From Candidatus Poseidoniales archaeon (GTDB lineage Archaea > Thermoplasmatota > Poseidoniia > Poseidoniales > Poseidoniaceae): a stretch of DNA of 23,859 nt. Position 1 is the first letter of the stretch, and every line of letters begins with the position of its first letter. Location of the stretch: NCBI GenBank assembly GCA_003602535.1, contig QQSA01000007.1, forward strand, positions 1 to 23,859. The letters run 5' to 3'. The position numbers were made by a program, and so were the translations under genes. Of the stretch, positions 1 to 6,754 are shown piece by piece. The notes below the pieces were generated by a model. It saw nothing but the letters and a program-made list of their open reading frames with translations, ran no database searches and had not been told where the DNA came from.

Positions 1-17
1 CGGTCCCCCGTTTCCAC

Positions 18-33
18 TTTTTTTTTGATTTTT
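18..33 (+). terminator. T-rich tract, possible terminator of an upstream plus-strand gene
   Basis: A run of nine T followed by GA and five more T lies at the left edge. Archaeal RNA polymerase terminates at U-rich tracts in the transcript, so this could end a plus-strand gene lying off the window. It would face the convergent DNase gene that stops at 52. A small perfect inverted repeat (CAAAGC-CTA-GCTTTG, 36-50) follows it. In the minus direction the tract is A-rich, so it is not an obvious terminator for the DNase gene. No coding sequence is visible in bases 1-51. Confidence 0.3.
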
Positions 34-51
34 CACAAAGCCTAGCTTTGC

Positions 52-1032
52 TTATATTCTTTTGATATCAAACCATACAGGCTTGTGATCTGAAACAGCA
101 CTGCCACTAATCGCTTCATCGACTCCCCACTGTCCTGTTAGTCTACCATCTAACTGGCTAGTGGTTACTATTCTGTCATAAGCGCATCTCGAATCACCAA
201 CAGTTGTGTCAGCATCGTCTGGAATAATCCAGGTGTAATTTTCAGATGATATTGAGAGTTCTACTAATTCATTGTAAGATGCATAACTACAATCTCCATT
301 GAAGTCTCCTAATATCACATAATCATCATCATCAGAATAATTTTCTTTGCCCCAATCTAATACATCTCCTAATGCATTCATTTCTTCGACAGCTAGGGTC
401 GGTTTAGTATGAATATTTACGAAGACTATATCGGTTCCAGTTTCATTACCAAAGGTGTCCAACAGCATGAATTTAGCAAGATATGGTTCCCTTTGGAATG
501 AATCATTGGTAGAATCATCGTATATTGTGCCATTATCAAGCGCAGTAAATACCGTAGGTCTGTAGTAAAATGCGTATTGCTCTTGTGAATGCTGATCGTC
601 CTCTTGCATCCCACTTCTTTGAGAAAGTGACATCATCCATTCTAGAGTAGCATTCGATGAATTATCAGGATTACCAAATTGATTTAATTCATCTAAGAAT
701 AGATATGGGACCTCTTCATCAATATCCTTAATCTCTTGTACTGCTATCATATCATATCTTTGGAAAATGTCTACAAGTTCAGCTACTACCGTCTGATTAC
801 TCATTTTTGTGTCTCCAAATACTTTGATGTTAAATGATGCAATACGTGCAACCTCGCTTCGGTCCAACTCTTCGATAGTATAATCTTCATCGATAGTAAT
901 TCTGTTATCTATGACTACATAGACAATTTCTGCTTCTTCATCTTCTTCATTTAATAAATCGATAGTGATGATTGAAAGTACTACAATTGCGATTAAACTA
1001 ATCGCTTGTAGCCACTTTTCACTACCGTTCAT
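52..1032 (-). CDS. Membrane-anchored, extracytoplasmic DNase I homologue (endonuclease/exonuclease/phosphatase superfamily)
   Basis: This predicted secreted or surface endonuclease (326 aa) should cut DNA using divalent metal. Residues 8-27 form a hydrophobic segment after a short charged start, and an acidic linker (28-60) leads to the nuclease domain (about 62-326). The match is to true DNase I rather than generic EEP proteins. Residues aligning to the mammalian catalytic set are all visible: N68, E100, E151, H208, D243/N245 in GDFN, D286 and D315/H316 in SDH. C248 and C283 match the disulfide C173-C209 of human DNase I; the smaller C101-C104 loop is missing. Sequons N79-Q-T and N176-D-S coincide with the human glycosylation sites N18 and N106, and further N-x-S/T sites occur. 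The segment could be an uncleaved anchor or a signal peptide. Translation starts at ATG 1032, 61 nt after hpt, behind its own TATA-like box. Family identity is very likely; substrate and location are inferred. Confidence 0.9.
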   Translation of the reverse strand: MNGSEKWLQAISLIAIVVLSIITIDLLNEEDEEAEIVYVVIDNRITIDEDYTIEELDRSEVARIASFNIKVFGDTKMSNQTVVAELVDIFQRYDMIAVQEIKDIDEEVPYLFLDELNQFGNPDNSSNATLEWMMSLSQRSGMQEDDQHSQEQYAFYYRPTVFTALDNGTIYDDSTNDSFQREPYLAKFMLLDTFGNETGTDIVFVNIHTKPTLAVEEMNALGDVLDWGKENYSDDDDYVILGDFNGDCSYASYNELVELSISSENYTWIIPDDADTTVGDSRCAYDRIVTTSQLDGRLTGQWGVDEAISGSAVSDHKPVWFDIKRI

Positions 1033-1037
1033 AATTT

Positions 1038-1051
1038 CGACTTTTGAGTCG
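1038..1051. repeat. Short inverted repeat upstream of the DNase I gene
   Basis: CGACT-TTTG-AGTCG is a perfect inverted repeat with five-base arms, six bases upstream of the DNase start codon. It lies between the TATA-like box at 1071-1080 and the ATG, so it could be an operator or a small leader hairpin. Arms this short can occur by chance. Confidence 0.3.
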
Positions 1052-1070
1052 TAGTAAAAACCTTGACGGC

Positions 1071-1080
1071 TATAATTTAT
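1071..1080 (-). promoter_or_regulatory. TATA-like box for the DNase I gene
   Basis: Read on the minus strand the sequence is ATAAATTATA, a good archaeal TATA-box match, 39-48 nt upstream of the ATG at 1032. A start about 25 nt downstream would give a leader of under 20 nt. This suggests the nuclease can be transcribed independently of hpt. Confidence 0.45.
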
Positions 1081-1093
1081 TCCAAGATGCCAC

Positions 1094-1666
1094 TTACTCT
1101 AGTACTGTTACTTTGTCACCATCCATTTGGATGCGAACTAAACTATTCAATGGCCAGTCTCCATGACTTCTAACAAAATCCATACCCTCTCCCTTTTCGA
1201 AAACTATCCAGCAATCAGCAACTACCGCACCAATACGATCAATTGCTTGCAAAATCGGCAGCAGAGTGCCACCGGTTGAAACTACATCATCTACAACAAA
1301 TACTCGATCACCTTTCTTTATGTCATTAAGATAAATTGCACCTTTAGAGTATCCAGTAGTTTGATCAATTGATGTTTCACCAGGCAATCCATACTCTCGT
1401 TTTCTACCAACGACTAAGGGTTTTCCTGATGATAAACAAAGTGCTGCAGCAAGTGGTATTCCCATGGCTTCGATTCCTAATATGATATCCACTTTTGTCC
1501 AATCCACATTTTCGAAAATCAAATCTCTTGCAGCACCTAATAATTCAGCCGATTGCGACGGTACTCCATCTGATAGTGGATGAATAAAGTAAGGATATTT
1601 TCCTTTCATTATTACCGGGGCTTCTGCTATACTCCGTCGAATAATTTCAAACCTTGCATCATCCAT
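1094..1666 (-). CDS. hpt: Hypoxanthine/guanine phosphoribosyltransferase, archaeal type
   Basis: This cytoplasmic purine-salvage enzyme (190 aa) joins hypoxanthine or guanine to PRPP to make IMP or GMP. The archaeal Hpt signature is visible: PYFIHPLSDGVP at residues 25-36, GIEAMGIPLA at 64-73, RKREYGLPGE at 88-97, and the PRPP-binding loop VFVVDDVVSTGGT at 122-134. Length matches the archaeal Hpt family (about 185-190 aa) and the family pattern distinguishes it from orotate phosphoribosyltransferase. Some archaeal members prefer adenine, so the base specificity is inferred. The ATG at 1666 is 32 nt after the NAD kinase stop, so the two are probably co-transcribed. The DNase I homologue follows downstream, which fits use of bases released from external DNA. 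Confidence 0.9.
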   Translation of the reverse strand: MDDARFEIIRRSIAEAPVIMKGKYPYFIHPLSDGVPSQSAELLGAARDLIFENVDWTKVDIILGIEAMGIPLAAALCLSSGKPLVVGRKREYGLPGETSIDQTTGYSKGAIYLNDIKKGDRVFVVDDVVSTGGTLLPILQAIDRIGAVVADCWIVFEKGEGMDFVRSHGDWPLNSLVRIQMDGDKVTVLE

Positions 1667-1698
1667 TATTCAGGTGGTGGCTCGAGGATACAAATGAA

Positions 1699-2544
1699 TT
1701 AATCCCTATTGAAGCGCTCTTTCATTGAACTTCTGAAGGTAAGCAATTGAAGCACGGGCCCAGAAATATCTACTGTGATTGTAGCTCCTCTATTGAATTG
1801 ATATTCGTCCCATCCATCGGGTACCACATAGCCTCTGTGCATATCACTAGTGATCACAGTAGCTTCATCAGTCCAACTAAGATATGTTTCGTCATCTATG
1901 TTGGAATCAAGTTCTCTAGCAATTACAAGATAATGAGAATCTGATTGCTCAGCATTACCAAGTTTAGATTTCCTAGCGATTTGATTAAACCATGCTCCCT
2001 GACCAAGCCAAGTTGAGAACAATAGTCCACTAGAGTGCTGTTCTATGTCGATATCTCCTCTTCTAAGATGGTACTTGGAGGGAGCATATTGGTGCGTATT
2101 AGCAATCAATAAGTCATTCATTGCAGGATCACTTTTGATTTTATTTCCACTTGTAGTCTCAATAGTCGCTTGTAATCTTGGTAAACGATTTACAATTGCT
2201 TTTCCACTCAATGCCTTTTCTAAATCAGCTGAGAATGTTTCAATGTCACTATCCATGTAGAATCCAAAAGAACCATTGGGGTCATCAATTCTAGGATGAG
2301 AATTAACTCCCATAACTGGTGTGTTAGAGTCAATATTGTGAGAGATAGAGGTCAATGTGCCGTCTCCGCCTAGAACTATGACCAAATCACGACCAATGAA
2401 ATCCGCCCGGCGAACTTGTTCTCTAGCCCTAACATCAACTCTTAAGGTGTCTGATAGGCCATTCAGTGTATCCTTTACGGCTTGAAGAGATTCGTCATGA
2501 ATCCCCTCGAAATTCTTCTTGTACACAAGAAGGACATCTGCCAT
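1699..2544 (-). CDS. nadK: NAD kinase (NADK2-like variant)
   Basis: This enzyme (281 aa) should phosphorylate NAD+ to NADP+. It shows GGDGT at residues 59-63 (phosphate donor and catalytic Asp), GVN at 79-81 followed by the hinge into the second domain, and the ND pair N143-D144 that normally contacts the adenosine of NAD. The usual TGSTAY stretch is altered: SSGLLFSTWLGQGAW at 171-185 keeps only the pattern. The SSGL opening and the P-rich insert after GVN resemble mitochondrial NADK2 more than standard bacterial NADK. A TTG at 2631 would add 29 residues and overlap the divergent gene. ATG 2544 puts the first strand (ADVLLVYKK) at the very N-terminus, as expected, and leaves an 81-bp divergent promoter region, so I chose it. 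It heads the nadK-hpt-DNase block. Confidence 0.85.
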   Translation of the reverse strand: MADVLLVYKKNFEGIHDESLQAVKDTLNGLSDTLRVDVRAREQVRRADFIGRDLVIVLGGDGTLTSISHNIDSNTPVMGVNSHPRIDDPNGSFGFYMDSDIETFSADLEKALSGKAIVNRLPRLQATIETTSGNKIKSDPAMNDLLIANTHQYAPSKYHLRRGDIDIEQHSSGLLFSTWLGQGAWFNQIARKSKLGNAEQSDSHYLVIARELDSNIDDETYLSWTDEATVITSDMHRGYVVPDGWDEYQFNRGATITVDISGPVLQLLTFRSSMKERFNRD

Positions 2545-2625
2545 GGTAATCCCACTGGCTGCCCCTTCTTGAGTATGGTCATTATTTGCACAAGGTTCAA
2601 TGACTACTGTGTTTGTAGAATCATC

Positions 2626-3219
2626 ATGCAACCAGATGAGAATGGGTCAGATATCGAAAGTCAAGTCCTGATTTCAGGAGATGTACAAAATCCCCAATTT
2701 ATCCAAGGCGGAATTCAGCCTCAGACTATGATGATTGATCCTATGACTGGTTTGCCGCAAAATGTAATCATAATGGAGCAACCTTCATCGGCACCACAAG
2801 TAGTTGGAATTTTTGTAATTATTTATGGTGCAATCGGGGTATTAGGAAGTGCTTTGGGACTTCTTGGTAGTGCTCTACTATCTGAAATAGATGATGATTT
2901 AGCAGGAGATTACAGCCTTTATCTGATTGCCTTTTCATTTGTAGGTATGGCGATTGCAGTAGTGACAATAATTGCCGGAATACAAATCAAAAATCGCCAA
3001 GGAAAAGGAGTACATTTGGCATGGGCTGCTATAGCAGTGAATTTCATAATTGGTGCAGCTCAACAGGTAGCATTACCTGCTGAATTAGCCGACCCGTCTG
3101 GATTGGGTCAAGCCATAAACATCGGGTTGAACATAGTTTGCAATGCAATTTGTGGTTTGATAGTTGCAATTCCATTGATGGTTACTGGAAGCGGAATGGA
3201 TGATTCCAAATTATTCTAA
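2626..3219 (+). CDS. Four-TM membrane protein with a Pro/Gln-rich N-terminus
   Basis: I do not recognise a named family. The 197-residue protein has a hydrophilic N-terminal tail (1-55) rich in Pro, Gln and Met, then four hydrophobic segments at about 58-84, 97-120, 131-149 and 163-187. An acidic loop (87-95) lies between the first two. It could be a small membrane scaffold or regulator, but no catalytic motif is visible. The open frame extends upstream to 2482 across the NAD kinase gene; that part is antisense shadow, and ATG 2626 is the natural start facing the divergent nadK. The next gene begins 12 nt after its stop, so it probably leads a plus-strand transcript with the YjbQ-like and hotdog genes. 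Confidence 0.75.
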   Translation: MQPDENGSDIESQVLISGDVQNPQFIQGGIQPQTMMIDPMTGLPQNVIIMEQPSSAPQVVGIFVIIYGAIGVLGSALGLLGSALLSEIDDDLAGDYSLYLIAFSFVGMAIAVVTIIAGIQIKNRQGKGVHLAWAAIAVNFIIGAAQQVALPAELADPSGLGQAINIGLNIVCNAICGLIVAIPLMVTGSGMDDSKLF

Positions 3220-3231
3220 TCGGTGTTGCAG

Positions 3232-3693
3232 ATGGGTGAATTGATCACTGGCCAAGCTGCAACTTATGTTGAAGAAATCTGGGTTGAAACCGAACAAAGA
3301 TACGAGATAATGTGTATCACAAGAGACGTTCAAAGAGTGGTTTCCGAAAGTGGAATCAAAGATGGTTTGGTATTGGTAAACCCTATGCATATTACTGCAT
3401 CCTGTTATGTAAACGATCTTGAATATGGTTTACATCATGATATAATGAAGTGGCTGGAGAAAGTAGCACCCTTCTATGGTACAGATGGAAAAGATGGAGA
3501 AGAATACCACCACCATCGTACGGGGGAAGATAATGGCGATGCTCATCTCAAGAGGCAATTGTTAGGGCAACAAGTCACAATGCCAGTCAGTAATGGTCGG
3601 TTACACCTTGGCAATTGGGAACAAATTCACTATGCAGAATTCGATGGGCAACGTAGAAAGAGAATTTTGATCAAAGTTGTGGGTGTGATTTGA
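3232..3693 (+). CDS. yjbQ: YjbQ/UPF0047 family protein (secondary thiamine-phosphate synthase-like)
   Basis: This cytoplasmic protein (153 aa) belongs to the YjbQ family. The E. coli member has weak thiamine-phosphate synthase activity; the true role of the family is unclear. Family hallmarks are visible: MHITAS at residues 52-57, the GEDNGDAHLK box at 98-107 with H105, GRLHLGNWEQI at 122-132, and the closing strand RILIKVVG at 144-151. A GTG at 3223 could start three codons earlier, but ATG 3232 aligns better with the expected beginning of the first strand. Its stop TGA overlaps the next ATG (TGATG at 3691-3695), so the hotdog thioesterase is probably translationally coupled to it. Confidence 0.8.
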   Translation: MGELITGQAATYVEEIWVETEQRYEIMCITRDVQRVVSESGIKDGLVLVNPMHITASCYVNDLEYGLHHDIMKWLEKVAPFYGTDGKDGEEYHHHRTGEDNGDAHLKRQLLGQQVTMPVSNGRLHLGNWEQIHYAEFDGQRRKRILIKVVGVI

Positions 3694-4109
3694 TGGTAGA
3701 AATGTCAGAACCAGCACATCTCACCGATATGGCAGTGGATATCGGTATTGAAAGAGGAGAATGGGGGCAAGGCAAGTCTTCAGTATTCTTAATTATAGAT
3801 TCCAAACATTGCAATAAAGGAGGTGTCGCTCATGGTGGATTATACACCATGATGCTTGACATGTCACTTGGAGGGGCATTGGTTTCAGTACTGCCAAAAA
3901 ATGAGTGGTGTGCAACAACACAACTGAATGTATCTTTTATCTCTGCAGCTAGACCTGGTGAGAAAATTACCGCGAAGGGCAATGTTGTGAAGAGAGGAAG
4001 GAATGTTGCTCATCTAGAAGGAAAGATTGTCACTGAGTCCGAAAGAGTTGTTGCAACTGCAACTGGAACATGGGCGATTTGGGACCATAAGCCTGCAAGT
4101 ATGTCTTAG
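3693..4109 (+). CDS. Hotdog-fold thioesterase, PaaI/YdiI type
   Basis: This small cytoplasmic acyl-CoA thioesterase (138 aa) probably hydrolyses a CoA thioester. The PaaI-type signature is clear: N41 followed by GGVAHGG (43-49) and, nine residues after H47, D56, the likely catalytic acid, in the long helix LYTMMLDMSLGGA. Strand motifs TTQLNVSFISAARPGE and GTWAIW complete the hotdog fold. The start ATG overlaps the yjbQ stop by one base. A thiolase lies 1.4 kb downstream on the same strand, so the cluster may handle CoA esters, but the substrate cannot be read from sequence. Confidence 0.85.
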   Translation: MVEMSEPAHLTDMAVDIGIERGEWGQGKSSVFLIIDSKHCNKGGVAHGGLYTMMLDMSLGGALVSVLPKNEWCATTQLNVSFISAARPGEKITAKGNVVKRGRNVAHLEGKIVTESERVVATATGTWAIWDHKPASMS

Positions 4110-4143
4110 ATACATTCATTTGTCTTGTGCAGTTGGGTTAATT

Positions 4144-5463
4144 ATGGATATAAAAGAGTTAGATCTTAATGGCGGGACTTTCAAAGTTAACCTCCCATAC
4201 AATTGGGTTGGTTGGTTGCTTTGGGCTATAGGTTTAGCTATCACTTTAGCCGGATTATTCGTTGCAATGAATGACATTAATGGTCTTGGAGTTGCAGCAT
4301 TCGGGCTTTTGTTTATGGCACTTACATCACCTGGTTCACTTGAAGCAAAATTGCACCAAGTCAGGCAGAGTGCCATCGATCCAGCCGAATTGGAAGCTAA
4401 AGCAGAAGCGAGTGGTTTGTCAATCGATAATTGGTGGATGAAACAGACATCTTATGTCCCAACAACAGATCCTAGTGACTGGATTTTACCTGCTCCCGGG
4501 CCATCTACATGGAATAATGATGACAGATACGGTCCTGAAGGAGATGGATCTGCATTACCTGAGCACCCCTCAAAGATTGGTACTCCTATACCTGCAACCA
4601 TGACTCTATTCTCGGTTTATTGCTTACTTGCAATATCATTAATTCTGGTTTTCACAGCATCGATTCAAGAAGATTATACTCCTGCAATAATAATCACATT
4701 AATCGGATTAATACTTTCACTAGTAGGGTTCTTCAGGGCTAAGATGGTCAGACAAATGATAGATACCCCAACTTCTCTAGTTCGCTCAGCACCTGTTGGT
4801 AATCCTGAACTTGTAGGTCAAGTAAGGCCTATCGATGAAGGGTGTCTAACCGTAGTAGTTGACGGCAATCAAAACATGACAGTAGGTAACATGGTTGGCT
4901 ATCAGTGGTCATATGAGCAGTATCAATGCCGTACTACCACAGATAGCGAAGGTAACTCGAAAGAGGAATGTCACTGGGTAACTATTCGCTCAGATGCAGG
5001 TGGATGCCCATTCATTCTTCATGATGGCACAGGTGGAATCAGAGTGAACACAATTTCATTCAAGAGAATCGACTATGGTCAATATTTGAAGAGATGGGAT
5101 GGTGCTTTTGCTCAAACTCTTGGTAAGCAAATCATGGCTTCTGCAATTGCTGGAATGCTTGGAGGTGCAAGAGTAAAGAAACATCGATGGACATTGTATG
5201 GATTACGTCTTGGCAATCCAGTATATGTTCTTGGACAAACCAAACCTCGCCCTTCTGAAGCTCTGCAAGCAGAAGGTTTGGATGGAACTCTAGGTAACAG
5301 TATCATCGAGGTATGGGGTAACGAGGATGCTCCTGGTGTAAAGTGCACTCTGAATCGAGGATCTGAACTTTCTAATCTTGGAAGATCACGTTCAGGATTC
5401 GAATTGGTAATTCTTCCAATCATTATGATGATTGGTGGAATTTCATTGTTTGGCCTAGCGTGA
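4144..5463 (+). CDS. Multi-TM protein with a GIDE-like (MUL1-like) domain, no RING finger
   Basis: This 439-residue membrane protein has hydrophobic segments at about 21-40, 47-62, 152-172, 179-197 and 418-437. A hydrophilic domain (222-415) lies between the fourth and fifth. That domain follows the pattern of the GIDE domain of mitochondrial MUL1: a small strand around GCLTVVVDG, a Cys-containing hairpin (C262, C276), CPFILHDGTGGIRVN at 288-302 (family pattern PF.L.D..G.v.V), and LYGLRLGNPVYVLG at 351-364. No RING finger is present, so ubiquitin ligase activity is not implied. Known prokaryotic GIDE proteins are of unknown function. ATG 4144 is chosen over an upstream frame extension that overlaps the thioesterase. 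The domain call is by motif only; the membrane topology is firmer. Confidence 0.65.
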   Translation: MDIKELDLNGGTFKVNLPYNWVGWLLWAIGLAITLAGLFVAMNDINGLGVAAFGLLFMALTSPGSLEAKLHQVRQSAIDPAELEAKAEASGLSIDNWWMKQTSYVPTTDPSDWILPAPGPSTWNNDDRYGPEGDGSALPEHPSKIGTPIPATMTLFSVYCLLAISLILVFTASIQEDYTPAIIITLIGLILSLVGFFRAKMVRQMIDTPTSLVRSAPVGNPELVGQVRPIDEGCLTVVVDGNQNMTVGNMVGYQWSYEQYQCRTTTDSEGNSKEECHWVTIRSDAGGCPFILHDGTGGIRVNTISFKRIDYGQYLKRWDGAFAQTLGKQIMASAIAGMLGGARVKKHRWTLYGLRLGNPVYVLGQTKPRPSEALQAEGLDGTLGNSIIEVWGNEDAPGVKCTLNRGSELSNLGRSRSGFELVILPIIMMIGGISLFGLA

Positions 5464-5494
5464 ATATGATTAGGCGGTTACTATTGGCCGTGTC

Positions 5495-6715
5495 ATGGCA
5501 GAAGATGTCGTAATCGTAGGCGGAGCAAGAACCCCATTTTGTGAATGGCAAGGTGGTAAGCGTGGAGATGGCCAACCCGGTGGACTTCTGAAAGATGTAA
5601 GTGCGTTAAAATTAGGCGAAATTGCGATTAAAGGAGCTTTAGAAAAGACCGGAACTTCTCCCGATAATGTAGACCATGTCGTGATGGGATACGCACTACA
5701 AACTTGCGACCAAGCAATCTTCGGTGCTCGTCATGCCGGGCTAGGTGCAGGTATTCCTCAAGAAGTTCCAATGCTTACTCTATCTCGGATTTGTGGAAGT
5801 GGTGTACAAGCGATTGTTTCTGGGGCTCAGATGATAATGTTGGATGAAGCCGAGACAGTTGTTGCTGGCGGTATGGAGAATCTTTCCCAGGCTCCTCATG
5901 TACTTCGTGGAATGAGAGATACCTACAAGTTGGCAAGACCTCCTAAGGCAGGCACGGAATTAGAGAAAGACATGGAGGACTATCTTTTCACTAACCTACT
6001 AGACGGAATGTGTGGCTCCTTTATGGCTCAGACCAGCGATGAAATCTGCAAGCGTAAAGGTGTAACTCGTGAAGAAACAGATGAGTTTGCAGCAATGTCT
6101 CATTCACGTACAGCAAATTCCATTGCAGAAGGTATTTGGGAGCAGGAAATAGTTCCAGTAAATGATATCACATACAAAGATGAAGATCACGTAGTTCTTG
6201 GAAGTACTCCAGAATCACTAGCAGAACTTAGAACCGCATTCGGACCAGAAAGTTTGGTTACTGCAGGAAATGCAAGTGGTGTTGTTGATGGTGCGGCAGC
6301 GGTCGTAATCAAGTCTGCATCTAAAGCAGAAGCAGATGGAGATTCACCACTTGCTAGAATTGTTTCTTGGGGAATTGTCGGACTAGAGCCTGCAATTATG
6401 GCCTATGGTCCAGTTCCAAGTAGCCGCTTAGCATTAGAAAAAGCAGGATTGACAATCGAAGAAATTGATCGCTGGGAAATCAACGAAGCATTCGCAGGTC
6501 AGGCTGTTGCTTGTGTCAAAGATCTTGGATTAGATGTTGAGAAAGTCAATGTCAACGGTGGAGCTGTTGGCTTAGGTCACCCTCTAGCAGCAACTGGTAC
6601 TCGCCTTGTACTTACTTTGGCACATGAGTTGAAGCGTTGTGGTGGAAAGTATGGTGTGGCAACAGCATGTATCGGTGGCGGTCAAGGAATCGCCATGGTC
6701 ATCGAATCTCTTTGA
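5495..6715 (+). CDS. Acetyl-CoA C-acetyltransferase (thiolase)
   Basis: This cytoplasmic thiolase (406 aa) reversibly condenses two acetyl-CoA to acetoacetyl-CoA, or cleaves longer 3-ketoacyl-CoA. All active-site elements are present: nucleophile C100 in SRICGSG, the NEAFAGQA box at 330-337, H362 in GLGHPLAATG, and C392 in CIGGGQG. The length and CIGGGQG ending are typical of the dimer/tetramer thiolases of the PhaA/AtoB/FadA group rather than the archaeal SCP2-type thiolase that pairs with HMG-CoA synthase. Whether it works in synthesis or degradation is not decided by the sequence. A hotdog thioesterase lies upstream on the same strand; the immediate neighbours are membrane proteins. ATG 5495 is the only good start. 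Confidence 0.92.
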   Translation: MAEDVVIVGGARTPFCEWQGGKRGDGQPGGLLKDVSALKLGEIAIKGALEKTGTSPDNVDHVVMGYALQTCDQAIFGARHAGLGAGIPQEVPMLTLSRICGSGVQAIVSGAQMIMLDEAETVVAGGMENLSQAPHVLRGMRDTYKLARPPKAGTELEKDMEDYLFTNLLDGMCGSFMAQTSDEICKRKGVTREETDEFAAMSHSRTANSIAEGIWEQEIVPVNDITYKDEDHVVLGSTPESLAELRTAFGPESLVTAGNASGVVDGAAAVVIKSASKAEADGDSPLARIVSWGIVGLEPAIMAYGPVPSSRLALEKAGLTIEEIDRWEINEAFAGQAVACVKDLGLDVEKVNVNGGAVGLGHPLAATGTRLVLTLAHELKRCGGKYGVATACIGGGQGIAMVIESL

Positions 6716-6754
6716 AATCGATTCTAGCAGTTTCTTAATTGGTTAGGTGCACTC

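Noticed and set aside
36..50. Hairpin CAAAGC-CTA-GCTTTG as terminator of the DNase gene
   Set aside because: In the direction of that gene it is followed by an A-rich, not U-rich, stretch.
1699..2544. Diacylglycerol or sphingosine kinase instead of NAD kinase
   Set aside because: GGDGT is shared, but the ND pair and the GVN hinge fit NAD kinase.
2482..2625. Extension of the four-TM protein upstream of ATG 2626
   Set aside because: This part runs antisense through the NAD kinase coding region and is not hydrophobic or conserved-looking.
2545..2631. Extension of NAD kinase to a TTG at 2631
   Set aside because: It adds 29 residues with no family match and overlaps the start of the divergent gene; ATG 2544 gives the expected N-terminus.
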